A stretch of DNA of 35,537 nt from Thermoleophilia bacterium (GCA_016649905.1 JAENWU010000014.1:1-35537), one strand, 5' to 3'; shown: positions 23,190 to 32,331, numbered from the stretch's first letter. Notes: generated by a model from the letters alone, not told the origin. Translations and numbers: made by a program.

Positions 23190-23279
23190 GAGCAGCTCTC
23201 CGCCTTCTTCCAGATCGCCAGCGGCCTGTTGACTGTCGAGGTCGTCCTCTGGATCATCGCCATCGCATCGACCGCGTAG
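23190..23279 (+). pseudogene. Membrane-protein C-terminal remnant
   Basis: The plus strand reads EQLSAFFQIASGLLTVEVVL and then WIIAIASTA before a stop, one clean transmembrane helix with no start or N-terminal part. It is probably the tail of a lost secreted or membrane gene. Confidence 0.4.
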
Positions 23280-23514
23280 AATTGACCCATGGGCCAGACT
23301 GCCTCACCCACTCCCCCCCCCAGAGCCAAAGCGTCCGAGCCCGATGCAGGTCGAGACGCGCGGACTCTCGCTCGGTAAGGCCAAGTAGCTCCTCTCCGTG
23401 AAGGCCAAGGGGCGAGTGGGGCGCCCTTCGCGCTGGCCGCTCGGCGGACAGTCCGCCTGTGTGCCAGATGGACCGGAAGTTATTTCTACATCGGGGTCAT
23501 TGGATGATGCGTTC
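23280..23514. other. Non-coding stretch before the island
   Basis: No supported gene. It has a run of C (23311-23320) and then more A+T-rich sequence up to the first GGTACC pair at 23515. Base composition drops compared with the operons on either side. Confidence 0.4.
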
Positions 23515-23532
23515 GGTACCAGGAGCGGTACC
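23515..23532. repeat. GGTACC-N6-GGTACC motif, copy 1 (left end of island)
   Basis: Two palindromic GGTACC hexamers separated by AGGAGC. The immediate context is TTC before and GC after. The same arrangement occurs at 27264 and 30824 and nowhere else that I found in the window. Confidence 0.85.
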
Positions 23533-23554
23533 GCGAAGCAGAACCTCCCAATCC

Positions 23555-23965
23555 TCAGTGGCGTGAGGAGACCTGTGCGTCGGCGCTACTGATTTGCCAG
23601 CGGACTCCCGGCCCGAACTCGAGGACGACGCCGCCGGGAGTGTTCAGCTCCCAGTTCGGCGGATCATCGTCGGCTTCGCGGGCGGCTGGCTTCACGTCGA
23701 GCAGCGAGCCATCGGAGAGCTTGCAGCGCAACTCGCCGGTCTCCTCGTCGATGTCGGCGTCTTCGATCGCGCGCCCGACCAGCTTGGCGGGGTCCGACGG
23801 CGACCAATCGGCGTCCTGGGTTGCGAGCCGCCAGAGGCCGCCTTGCGAGTCGCGGATCTCGACGTGGAGAACATCGGGATAGGCGAGGCGCGCATCGACA
23901 ACCGTCCCTCGCATCGAGCGAAGGACGTTCATCGGGGAAGCATCTAGGGCTATGACACTGGCCAT
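23555..23965 (-). CDS. Unknown protein, last gene of HicB-like module
   Basis: About 136 residues (140 from an earlier in-frame ATG at 23977). It is beta-rich: MRGTVVDARLAYPDVLHVEI, GLWRLATQDADW, AKLVGRAIEDADIDEETGEL, KLSDGSLLDVKP, then WELNTPGGVVLEFGPGVRWQ. The pattern of a short barrel with D-G-x-x-L-x-V-x-P and W-E-L is reminiscent of DUF6188-type immunity-like proteins, but this is only a resemblance. GGAGAGG lies close before the ATG at 23965. It overlaps the preceding 63-residue gene by 16 bases, so the two are likely coupled. Confidence 0.65.
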   Translation of the reverse strand: MASVIALDASPMNVLRSMRGTVVDARLAYPDVLHVEIRDSQGGLWRLATQDADWSPSDPAKLVGRAIEDADIDEETGELRCKLSDGSLLDVKPAAREADDDPPNWELNTPGGVVLEFGPGVRWQISSADAQVSSRH

Positions 23966-24141
23966 CGGCCTCTCCATTGTCGCAGCCAGGCCACCAGTTC
24001 GCCATAGCTCATGTGCTCCCGCGCGCCGCCGGAGGCCTTCTCGGCGTGCAGCGCCTCGCTGGCTGCATAGCGCTCCCGGGCAGTCAGACCGGCCTCCTTG
24101 CAGGCCTGCCGAAACTGCTTGATGTCGCGCTTCCTGGTCAA
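23950..24141 (-). CDS. 63-residue helical protein coupled to HicB-like gene
   Basis: The TTG start overlaps the HicB-like stop (TTGA). It reads MTRKRDIKQFRQACKEAGLT, ARERYAASEALHAEKASGG, then HMSYGELVAWLRQWRGRW. It is strongly helical, basic at the N-terminus, and carries a pattern (x-S-E-x-L-H-x-x-K ... M-S-Y-x-E-L-x-x-W) that recurs in small mobile-element proteins. It has no HicA-like double-stranded RNA-binding fold or catalytic His. Its function is unknown. The position suggests it replaces HicA as the partner of the HicB-like protein. Confidence 0.6.
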   Translation of the reverse strand: MTRKRDIKQFRQACKEAGLTARERYAASEALHAEKASGGAREHMSYGELVAWLRQWRGRWPVS

Positions 24142-24353
24142 ACGGAACGCGAGCTTAAATCGATACCGCGCACCTCCCCCTCCTCCTCCAGCACCTCGAG
24201 GTATCCCTTGATGGCGTCCTCGGCCATCGTCAGAGCTTCATCGCGGGTCTCACCCTGGGTATGGCAGCCCGGCAGAGCCGGAACCGACACGCTGAAGCCG
24301 CCCTCTTCTCCGGGCTGCAGCACGACCTCGAACTCGTGGGATTTAGCCATCAT
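24138..24353 (-). CDS. HicB-family antitoxin-like protein
   Basis: About 71 residues from the ATG pair at 24353/24350. The fold is the HicB ribonuclease-H-like domain: KSHEFEVVLQPGEEGGFSVS, VPALPGCHTQGETRDEALTM, then AEDAIKGYLEVL. The motif V-P-x-L-P-G-C-x-T-x-G-x-T-x-x-E-A is diagnostic. There is no C-terminal DNA-binding domain. An upstream in-frame start at 24455 would add 34 residues of unknown type. HicB normally pairs with a HicA mRNA interferase, but none is found here. The next genes overlap it by 4 bases. Confidence 0.85.
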   Translation of the reverse strand: MMAKSHEFEVVLQPGEEGGFSVSVPALPGCHTQGETRDEALTMAEDAIKGYLEVLEEEGEVRGIDLSSRSV

Positions 24354-24513
24354 CAAATGCAGCCCGGCGAGCCCGACAGGACCGATCAACTCGACCGGTA
24401 CTTGACAGAGATCGTCAAGGACTGATTTCGCCCCTGCTCGCAGGCGCAGTTGCAATCGCAGCCGTCGTGATGGTCGCGGTAGTGGTTGGTTGGTTCATGT
24501 ACTGATCTCCTGC

Positions 24514-25079
24514 TGCGCCGGCGGGGGCTTCGGGACGCGCACGCACTGCGCGAACGAGGAAGAGACCGTCTTCGAGCAGATGCGGCCGATCATCGTCAAC
24601 GGCCTCGACGCCATCGCCACCCGCCAGGATCTCCTCGATCGATCGATCGTCCTGCGGCTGCCGACGATCTCACGGCGCTTCACTGAGAAGAACTGCGGGA
24701 TCGATTCGCCGCACTCGCGCCGCTGGTGCTTGGTGCTCTTGCCGATGCTGTTGCGGTCGGCCTCGCGCGCTTGCCGCATGTGGAGGTGCCCGACCTCCCA
24801 CGCATGGCGGACTTCGGGAGGTGGGTGACTGCGGCCGAGCCGAGCTTCGGCTGGGACGAGGGCACCATCCTCGCCGCGTTCGAGGAGAACCAGGCGTCAG
24901 CCCTTCGCACCAGCCTGGAGGGCAGCTTGCTGGCCACGGCGATCCAGAGGCTCCTCGCGGACAGCGGGGAGATCGGCGCGACCCCGACCGACCTCTACGA
25001 GTCGCTGTCCTTCAAGATCGCCGAGGATCAGAGGCGGGCAAGGGCCCCCCGATGTCCACGAGAACGGTGCGGACGATGA
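24514..25079 (+). pseudogene. Mobile-element primase/helicase-type ATPase, truncated and frameshifted
   Basis: GGGFGTRTHCANEEETVFEQ leads into MRPIIVNGLDAIATRQDLLD and RSIVLRLPTIS, the sensor region of ATPases found in actinobacterial integrative elements. The frame breaks near 24690. The continuation (ELRDRFAALAPLVLGALADA, LPRMADFGRWVTAAEPSFGW, LATAIQRLLADSGEIGATP, DLYESLSFKIAEDQ) is in the next frame and is the usual C-terminal segment. The N-terminal half with Walker motifs and the last part are missing. Confidence 0.75.
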
Positions 25080-25306
25080 CGACCGTGATCGAAGACGGGC
25101 TTCTCAAGCCCGCCGAGGTCTGCAAGCTCCTCGCCGTCTCGCGCACCTGGGTCTACGCGGCAGCTGCCGAGGGGCGCATTCCAGCGATCCGCCTCGGAGG
25201 CCCAGAAGGGCCGCTGCGATTCGTTCGTGCCGATGTCGAGCGGTGGCTGCAGGACGCACGCGCAGAGTGGACGCCTGGCCGGAGCCAATCCGGCCAAGCG
25301 GCCTGA
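25076..25306 (+). CDS. Excisionase/AlpA-type helix-turn-helix protein
   Basis: A 76-residue protein (84 from an ATG at 25052). TTVIEDGLLKPAEVCKLLAV, SRTWVYAAAAEGRIPAIRLG and LRFVRADVERWLQDARAEW form the standard MerR/excisionase-like winged helix with the R-F-x-x-x-D-V-x-x-W-L end. It is placed just upstream of the integrase, as is normal for Xis in integrative elements. It bends DNA at attachment sites and helps excision. It looks intact. Confidence 0.85.
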   Translation: MTTVIEDGLLKPAEVCKLLAVSRTWVYAAAAEGRIPAIRLGGPEGPLRFVRADVERWLQDARAEWTPGRSQSGQAA

Positions 25307-25329
25307 GGGCAGCGGAAACGCGGTAGGCA

Positions 25330-26446
25330 TGGCGCGCGGCACGATCATCAAGAGGCGCACGAAGACGAAGGGCACCGTCTTCGATATCAAGTACCGGACG
25401 GCAGACGGCACCCAGGTCAAGCACAGGCGGTCGGCCCGTCGAAGCAGGAGGCCCAGCGGGTACTCAACGAGGCCCTCGCCGCTGTCCAGCGAGGCGCGCA
25501 GCGCTCCACCAGCAACGAGACCTTTGCCGAGGTCGCGGATCGCTGGCTGGAGCGCAAGCGCCCTCGAATCGAGGCGGCGACCTACCGCGACTACGAGATC
25601 CACCTGCGGAAGCGCCTGAAGCCCGCGTTCGGCAGCCTGAAGCTGCGCCAGATCACGCGGGCGAAGATCGAGGCCTATCTCGCCCAACAAGATCAGGACG
25701 CGAAGCTCAGTCGCAAGACCATCAACGACAGCATGATCCCGCTGCGGCAGATTCTCGAAGCAGCGATGCGCGAAGGCATCCTCGGCAATAATCCGGCAAA
25801 GAACGACGACCGCGACCATCCGCTGGAGCTTCCCTACGAGCGCCCAACGATGCGCCACCTGAACCGGGAGGAAGCCATCCGCTACCTCGACGCCTGCGAG
25901 CCCTGGTATCGCCCGCTCGGTGAGATGCTGGTTGGGGCCGGGCTACGGATCGGTGAGGCGATCGCGCTGGAGTGGCGCGACATCGACTGGGATGGCAGCG
26001 CCGTGCAGATCTCTCGCGCAGCAAAGGACGGCGGCGAGATCGGCACGCCCAAGGGCGACCGCTCCCGGACGGTGCTCCTAGCGCCGTACCTTCTCAACCT
26101 TCTGCGTGATCACCGCGCAGATCAAGCCAGCGCCAACGGCATCACGAAGCTGGTCTTCCGGAGCCCGGAAGGTCTGATGCTGAATCGTCACAACGTCCGC
26201 CGACGCGGACATGACATCGCCCTTGAGGACGCCGGCCTCTCCCCTCTCGTCCGCCTCCACGACCTCCGACACACGGCCGCGACCCTCTGGCTCGCCGCTG
26301 AAGAGTCGATCTACTTCGTCCAGCAGCAACTGGGACACGCCGACATCCAGACGACGATCGATCAGTACGGGCACCCCGACAAGCAAGCCCACCGGGAAGC
26401 CGCCGCCAGAGCAGCTGCCTGGTGGCGAGACGCGGCTTCGGAGTAG
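25330..26446 (+). pseudogene. Tyrosine recombinase/integrase with one frameshift
   Basis: It starts MARGTIIKRRTKTKGTVFDI and KYRTADGTQVKHRR, then the frame shifts near 25435. The rest (SKQEAQRVLNEALAAVQRGA, TFAEVADRWLERKRPRI, and so on) is in the next frame and open to 26446. The catalytic domain is complete: Arg in GAGLRIGEAIALEW, H-x-x-R in LHDLRHTAATLW, His in QQLGHADIQTT, and Tyr in IDQYGH. Only one base has to be restored, so this could be a very recent mutation, a programmed shift or a sequencing error. It belongs with the excisionase and ATPase remnant. Confidence 0.85.
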
Positions 26447-26544
26447 CTCTCTCCAGTCTGCCGTTCAAATGTCGTCTCCAAAGCCGCAGACCGTGCCAGC
26501 GAATTCGCAGGATTAATCGGCGGCTTGCCGACCACACTGTTTCC

Positions 26545-27132
26545 CTATTGGTATTCGCGTCTACTCGGCCAGGGCGGCAATGGACCACCTACTTCGCGTT
26601 CATTCGCTCGTCTGGCTTCAAATGGCGCCGGTCGCCGGATCACTCGTTCAACGGTGATCGGTGCCGGGCTGACCTCGGACGTGCAGTATTTGCAGCGGCT
26701 CGCCTGGCGGGGAATCGACGAAAGGCAAAACGGGCAGTCGCGGCGTGAGCGGCGCCGAAACTCAAGCGACAAGACGGCCGCCGCCGACCCGGTCACAAGC
26801 AGCGCAAAAAGCCCCAGAGCCTGCGGCAGGTTGAACGACGTGAGATTTCCCGAGGACAGTTCGTCTCCAGGGTTGAAGGCGAACGTGATGATGGAGGAGA
26901 GAATCCCAAATGCTAGGTAGATGGCGCCCATGCGCCTGTGAAACTTGGATATTGGCATCCCAGCGAACTTGTCTCGCCTGCTAAGCGCAAAGAAGAAAGC
27001 CGGGGCTCCCAAGAATATGACGAAGTTGCCGTAGACGCCGAGCACGACGAAGGTGGCCTTGGACGATGCCGCGACCGCGATGAAGAGAATGATCGCGGCG
27101 AGTCCGGCAAGAGTGCTAGTGATTTTCTGCAC
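26545..27132 (-). CDS. Membrane protein with C-terminal zinc ribbon, unknown function
   Basis: About 195 residues from GTG at 27132 (an upstream frame to 27285 runs through repeat 2 and is unlikely to be coding). Four hydrophobic segments are visible (LAGLAAIILFIAVAASS, TFVVLGVYGNFVIFLGAPAF, IYLAFGILSSIITFAF, and ALGLFALLVTGSAAAVLSL). Then comes CPFCLSSIPRQASRCKYC, a C-x2-C-x10-C-x2-C zinc ribbon. It is less G+C-rich than the flanking operons. It could be a phage-resistance or stress membrane protein, but no function is proposed. Confidence 0.7.
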   Translation of the reverse strand: MQKITSTLAGLAAIILFIAVAASSKATFVVLGVYGNFVIFLGAPAFFFALSRRDKFAGMPISKFHRRMGAIYLAFGILSSIITFAFNPGDELSSGNLTSFNLPQALGLFALLVTGSAAAVLSLEFRRRSRRDCPFCLSSIPRQASRCKYCTSEVSPAPITVERVIRRPAPFEARRANEREVGGPLPPWPSRREYQ

Positions 27133-27454
27133 GATGGCGATATGAAAGCAAACAAGGTGGCGGAACCCGTCGAGTTCACCGCGGCCGCTCAAGAGTTCGA
27201 CCGCGAGCGGCGACCGCCACGAGAATGCCAACGGGTGGCGAGAGGCCTTCGGGAGTAGCTCTCGGTACCAAGGCTGGTACCACAACGGGCTCGGGAACCC
27301 GCCTCAAGGCACCCAACTCGGCTCCCCAGGCAGCCTCGAACCGCCTGACAACGAGCGCATGACCACTCGGCAACTGACCGGGTGCAACCTTCGAAGCCAG
27401 ATCGGTCACCAGCCGTAATTCGGGTCGTAAATGTAGACGAGGACGGCAGCGATC
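27133..27454. other. Gene-free stretch holding repeat 2
   Basis: About 320 bases between the membrane protein and the helicase. The only feature is the GGTACC pair at 27264-27281. Short open frames here look like shadows. Confidence 0.5.
27264..27281. repeat. GGTACC-N6-GGTACC motif, copy 2 (middle of island)
   Basis: Hexamers at 27264-27269 and 27276-27281 separated by AAGGCT. It is followed by ACAACGGGCTC, similar to the ACCGGGCTC after copy 3, so the shared sequence is longer than the two hexamers. Confidence 0.85.
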
Positions 27455-30400
27455 TCAGGCCGTACAGAAGACGCGGAAATCTGCCTTCGCGACCTGGCGG
27501 ACGTAAAGCTCCGTGGCAGCGAGAAGCTCAAGCTGGTCGTTCCCCGCCTTCGCCTTGGAGAGGCCCGGCTGCGCGATGGCGATCGTGAAGCGAGGACGGA
27601 GACGCTCGGAGGCATCCTGTAAGTCGTAGAGCGTGGTCAAGTTGCCCACCTCGAATCCGTCGCGGTTGTAGCGCTGCTGGCGGTTTCGCTCGCGGCGGAT
27701 GAGATTCTGAAAGGTCGCAGCGGGATGAACGCGGCGGATCGTCGAGCGCTCGGCCTGACCGCAGACCTCATAGAGATCCTTAACACGAGCGCCGGGGGTG
27801 TCCTTGCTTGAGAACTTACAGTGGACAAGCATGAAGTGGATCTCGTCGCCGCTCTTGCGGATGGCAACGATGTCGGCGATCTCGCCTGACGTATCGTCAT
27901 CTAGAATGACCTCCCAGTTCTCAAGCTCCTTGACGAAGCCGATCGCGCGGGCCTGGACGGAGTCGGGGTTCTTCGGCCGGCGCTGAGACTCTTTCCTGAT
28001 CTGGAGGTCCTCGCCCCATGCTGGAACGATTAGCTTCTCGCGGGGGTAGGGCTGGCGCTCCGCCTCCTGCTTCGGCTGTAGGAGGTAGCCGGGCTGGACG
28101 ATCACTGCGTCCTTCTCGAGAATTACAAGCGGGCCAGTGCTCGCGGAGGTGAGGTACTCACCCAGCGGCATCCACCCGTGGAGACCGCGACGGATCTCAA
28201 CCTCGTCTTGCTCTGGACTGTAGGTGAGCACTTTTCCAGTGATTTCGGCGGTGTATGGAGCCGACCAATCGTCGGTGACAACCTCGAAGCGAATCGGACC
28301 GCCCGCCGTGAAGTCGCTGATCCGCATGTCGGCGTCAACAGCCGGCACCTCCTCGGCACCCCGACGCAGGGTCAATGCATCGCTAGTAGAGGTGACGAAC
28401 TCAATAGGCCACTCGATGGCGAGAGGGACGAAATCGGGCAGGGCGTCAAGCCTCTGGGGTGAGATGAAAGCCTTGTGGACGCGCTCGGGGTCGATGCTGT
28501 CGTCCAAAAGTAGCGGGCCGATTCGGTCGCACCAATCGACCCACTGCTTCAGGGTCTGGGCCGCGCGGCTCTCCCACACCCTCCCCTTCTTCGATGCGCC
28601 ACGGCTAACGCGCTCGCCGTTCTCGAAGCCCGAGCCGAAGACATTCGTCTGTTCCTTGGTCGCGGCCTCGGCCTCAGCGAGGCCGGCGGCGACGTTGCCG
28701 CCAGCGAAGGAGGTGAAGCGGCGGTCCGCGTCGCGGACATCGAGCAGGCCGAGCATGCTGGGGATCACCCGCTCGACGGAAGCAAAGGCACGGTAGACAT
28801 CGTCGCCTCCTACAAGGTCAGCCTTTCCTCCAGTGACGGCGTCAGCGAGCTTGGTGAGGCGAGTACCGGTGTCGGAGACGTTGATATAGAGAAGGCCGTC
28901 CTCCTTGTTCCAGTAGACAACGAAGAGGACGTATGCGGTCTCGGTGACCTCGGCTAGATGGCCCCAACGGACGGCCTCCTCGGACTTGACGACGAACCAG
29001 GCGACGCGCGCCACGGGATTGACCGGCAGCGGCTGGGAGAGCAGCGTCTCAAGTGGGTATACGTCGAGGACCGCATTTGGATTCCAGTCGTCGCAGCTAG
29101 TGCGGTAGACGACGGTGCTCATCTTCGGCGCGAGGCTGCGGATCGTCACCTCGTCGGGCTGGGAGCCGAAGCCTTCCTCGAACTCACTTGCCTCCTCCTC
29201 CGCCTTCGAGCTGTCCTCGCTGAGGTCACTGATTAGCTTGTTCCAATCGGCGTCCTCGGCAAAAAGGGGTCGCAGGCCGTGGCCGGGCGCGAGGTCGGGA
29301 CGACCGACGAAGACTGATGCCTTACCAAGTTTCTTATCGCTAGCGACACGAGCAAAGCGGCCGATGAACTGCAGGGTCACGGCGAGGCTCTTGTGGGGAG
29401 TGTGCAAGGCGGCGATCTTTAGAGCCGGCAGATCGAAACCCTCACCGAGCATGTCGACGCAGACGATGATGCGCGTATCACGCGATTGGAGGGCGTCGAG
29501 TGCCTCCCGGCGTTCAGGAGCCTTAAGATCGCTGTGGATCGCACGCGGGCCGAGATCAGACGCGATCTCCTCGTAAATTTCAAGGATTTGAGCAGTGCGC
29601 TTGATCGTGCTGACACGGGCCATGAGGACATGGTCGAAGCCTTGTTGTCGGTCCTCTCGCAAGCGTGCAACCGCCGCCTCAGCGATGGCGCGATCTGGTT
29701 CGCGCAGGTTGATGACCGAGGTGTAGTCAATCTCGGCGAAGTAGCCTTCCTCCTGAGCCATCGAGAGCGGATATCGGTAGAGGCGCTTGCCCGCAATCGG
29801 CTTCCCGTCTTCGCGATAGGGCGTGGCGGTGAATTGGAGAATGGGCTTGCCTTCAAAGCGATCGCGGATGCCGCGCCACTTGGGCGCCTCGACGTGGTGG
29901 GCCTCATCGACAAAGAGGTGCGAGCAGCCTTTGACGATGGCGGCGCGTGCCTCCTCGGACCGCTTTGAGAGCAGCGCCTGCGGGGTGGTGACGATGACGT
30001 TACAGGCGTCAACGAACTGCCTGGCGTTATCAAGCGACTTAAAGCCGTGTCTGAGGCGGCCGACGACGGGACGATGCGCACGGGGGCTGACCACGCCGGC
30101 CTTCTGCAGGACTCCGAGGCGCTCGAACTTGTCGGCGATCTGGGTTCTGAGGGCGTCCGACGGGACGATGACAAGGACGCAATCGACGCGGCCAGCTACG
30201 AGGATGCCGATCATCGCCTCAGTCTTGCCCGTACCGGTCGGCATCACGACCGTCGCTGGGTCCTCCGCGCCGGTGGTCCAGTAGCCGAGGACGGAATGAA
30301 TAGCGCCGAGCTGCGGGGACCAGAGCCCGTCGCGGTCGGCGTCCGGGTCGGCCTCGAGATAGTTGAAGACGTCGGCGTAGGTGTCGCGGATCGTCTCTGG

Positions 30401-30672
30401 AGACCCGGGATCGTTGGAGGTCAGCCACGTGAGCTCGATATCGTCGAAAGTCGCCTCGTGGTCGGTGAGGCACTCGGCCGGTGCGCTGAGAGCGAGACGG
30501 TCCCGAGGCCGCGGCGATCCTTGGCGAGGATGACCTTTCTACCATCACTCAAAGTGGCGTAGTGGCGGTCAGAAAAACTGAATACGAGGTCTTGGGCGGG
30601 GACCTGAAGCTGGCGGATCGTGTTGCCGTCGATCCGCAGCTGCTTGGAGTAGAGATCAGGGATGACAGTCAT
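27455..30672 (-). pseudogene. Large SF2 helicase with possible C-terminal nuclease, one frameshift
   Basis: Roughly 1070 residues if repaired. The start MTVIPDLYSKQLRIDGNTIR runs to GLGTVSLSA, then one base is missing near 30486. The rest opens at APAECLTDHEATFDDIELTW. Helicase motifs are: I MPTGTGKTEAM, II LFVDEAHHVEAP, III QFTATPYRED, V-like CVDMLGEGFDLPAL, and VI LQFIGRFARV. The C-terminal third carries GEIADIVAIRKSGDEIHFML, VHCKFSSKDTPGARV and DLYEVCGQAER, in which D...(x)-H-C-K resembles a PD-(D/E)xK-type nuclease core with His-Cys in place of Glu. Such proteins occur in defence islands. No methylase or partner gene is adjacent. Apart from the one indel it is open throughout. Confidence 0.8.
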
Positions 30673-30823
30673 CGGCGCCTAGTCGTACGGCTTAGAAGGC
30701 TGGAGATTCGATGGATAGCCACCCTGCCCACGGATCTTGAGCCGATAACCAGTCGAAGGATTCCTCGCGCAGGATCATTCCTGTGCAAAGAATGACGGAG
30801 CGGCCGGACCCGAGATTCTCTTC

Positions 30824-30841
30824 GGTACCAAAGTCGGTACC
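30824..30841. repeat. GGTACC-N6-GGTACC motif, copy 3 (right end of island)
   Basis: Hexamers at 30824-30829 and 30836-30841 separated by AAAGTC, in TTCGGTACCAA context. It is 73 bases from the tRNA-Pro 3' end and upstream of the helicase start, matching the expected right boundary of the accessory block. Confidence 0.85.
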
Positions 30842-30913
30842 ACCGGGCTCACGAGAGCAGCTACGGAACAACCTCTTGGACTAAAAGCCGCTTCCCAAGC
30901 CGGCTCTCGAATA

Positions 30914-30987
30914 TCGGGGAGACAGGATTTGAACCTGCGACCGCTCGGCCCCCAGCCGAGTGCGCTACCAGACTGCGCCACTCCCCG
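30914..30987 (-). tRNA. tRNA-Pro (GGG anticodon)
   Basis: Minus-strand cloverleaf: acceptor CGGGGAG/CTCCCCG, D arm with GCGC/GCGC, anticodon loop with CTGGGGG giving GGG, and T arm GCAGG-TTCAAAT-CCTGT. Discriminator A, no encoded CCA. Its 3' end faces the island, the usual target side for integrases. Confidence 0.95.
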
Positions 30988-31040
30988 TGGGGATCTGCAT
31001 CTTACGAATCCGCGGGCGGGTGGCTAGGCTTCCCCTGCAC

Positions 31041-31111
31041 GCGGCGGTAGCTCAACGGTAGAGCCTCAGCCTTCCAAGCTGATGACGCGAGTTCGATTCT
31101 CGTCCGCCGCT
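31041..31111 (+). tRNA. tRNA-Gly (TCC anticodon)
   Basis: Plus-strand cloverleaf: acceptor GCGGCGG/CCGCCGC, D arm GCTC/GAGC, anticodon loop CTTCCAA (anticodon 31073-31075), and T arm GCGAG-TTCGATT-CTCGT. Discriminator T, no encoded CCA. Divergent from tRNA-Pro with a 53-base gap. Confidence 0.95.
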
Positions 31112-31182
31112 CTCCTTCAGGCGTCCAGTTTTGGCCGCTGGCGCTTCTGATTTGGGCGGGTGTGCCGATCTGAATTCCAAGG

Positions 31183-32286
31183 ATGCACACCGTTTCTTGC
31201 AGTCGCTCATCGTTCCTCGGCGGCTTGGTGCTGGCGCTCGTCGTGCTGGCTCTCGCCGGTTGCGGGGGGTCGGATGACGGTGGTGCCGGCAGCGGATCGA
31301 GCGAGAGTGGCTCGGGCCAACCCGGCTACGTTGCCTGGCCCTACTTCGGGCGGGTGCCGGAGCGGACGCACTACCTGCCCTCACACGAGCGGGTGCTCGA
31401 TCCGCCGCTGCGGCAGGCCTGGTCGATCAACACGCACGCGCTGATCGAGTTTCCGCCGGCAATCGCAAACGGGGTCGCCTACGTGATCAACAAGTACGGC
31501 AACGGCAAAGCGGTGCGGCTGAGCGATCGCAAGGTGCTCTGGGAACTGAAGCTTCGACCCAACGACAAGGGAACGCCCCTCGACGTCACCGCACCGGTCT
31601 ATTACGACGGCCGCGTCTACGGGGCGTTCCTCGACGGCTACGTCGCCGCCGGCGATGCCGCGACCGGCCGCAAGGTCTGGGTCCGAAAGCTCGACGCCCA
31701 CCTCGAATCCTCGCCGCTGCCGATCGGCGGGCTCCTCTACTTCGGGACCGACACCACCGACGTCCTGGCGCTGCGGACCTCCGACGGCACGACCAGCTGG
31801 AAGTTCAACGTGCCCGGGGCGGTGAAAGCCAGCCCAAGCTTCCACGACGGCAACGTCTTCGTCGCCGACTACGAGGGGTCGATGTTCGCCCTCGAGGCCG
31901 ACAGCGGCAAGCCGGTCTGGCGCACCAACACGACCACCCAGCCGCCCTTCGGACGGGGCGGCTTCTTCTCCTCCCCGGCGATCGCCTTCGGCAACGTCTA
32001 CGCCGCCCGCGACGACGGCACCGTCTTTGCCTTCGACGCGAAGACCGGCAAGCTGCGCTGGAGCTACGACGTCGGTGGTCCGATCCCCGGCACGGCCACC
32101 GTGATCGGCCACACCGTCTACACCTCTAGCTTCGAAACCAACAAGACGATCGGGATCGACGCGCGCACCCACAAGAAGACCTTCGAGCTCGACCAGGCCG
32201 GCTACACCCCGGTCGTCTCCGACGGTCGCCGCCTCTTCCTGGTCGGCTACTTCGACCTGATCGGGCTGGAACCGACCAAGCCGTAG
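31183..32286 (+). CDS. PQQ-like beta-propeller lipoprotein
   Basis: A 367-residue precursor with lipobox signal GLVLALVVLALAGC (Cys at about 28) and a Gly/Ser-rich linker. The mature domain has repeated blades with the W-blade signature: GYVAAGDAATGRKVWVRKLD, LALRTSDGTTSWKFNVPG, MFALEADSGKPVWRTNT and VFAFDAKTGKLRWSYDVGG. This is the fold of BamB and quinoprotein dehydrogenases, but no catalytic site for PQQ is apparent. It probably acts as a scaffold or ligand-binding protein on the outer face of the membrane. It starts 70 bases downstream of tRNA-Gly. Confidence 0.92.
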   Translation: MHTVSCSRSSFLGGLVLALVVLALAGCGGSDDGGAGSGSSESGSGQPGYVAWPYFGRVPERTHYLPSHERVLDPPLRQAWSINTHALIEFPPAIANGVAYVINKYGNGKAVRLSDRKVLWELKLRPNDKGTPLDVTAPVYYDGRVYGAFLDGYVAAGDAATGRKVWVRKLDAHLESSPLPIGGLLYFGTDTTDVLALRTSDGTTSWKFNVPGAVKASPSFHDGNVFVADYEGSMFALEADSGKPVWRTNTTTQPPFGRGGFFSSPAIAFGNVYAARDDGTVFAFDAKTGKLRWSYDVGGPIPGTATVIGHTVYTSSFETNKTIGIDARTHKKTFELDQAGYTPVVSDGRRLFLVGYFDLIGLEPTKP

Positions 32287-32331
32287 GTGATCTGGATGCC
32301 GGGCGGCGGCACCGGCATGCTTGTAGCCACT

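Noticed and set aside
26466-26486. GTTCAAAT-N3-GTCTCC after the integrase, similar to the T-arm end of tRNA-Pro
   Set aside because: It has three central mismatches and lies in the inverted orientation to tRNA-Pro, so it cannot be the second attachment site of a single insertion there.
27176-27409. Small open frame overlapping repeat 2
   Set aside because: No ribosome site or motif, and it overlaps other frames in non-coding DNA.
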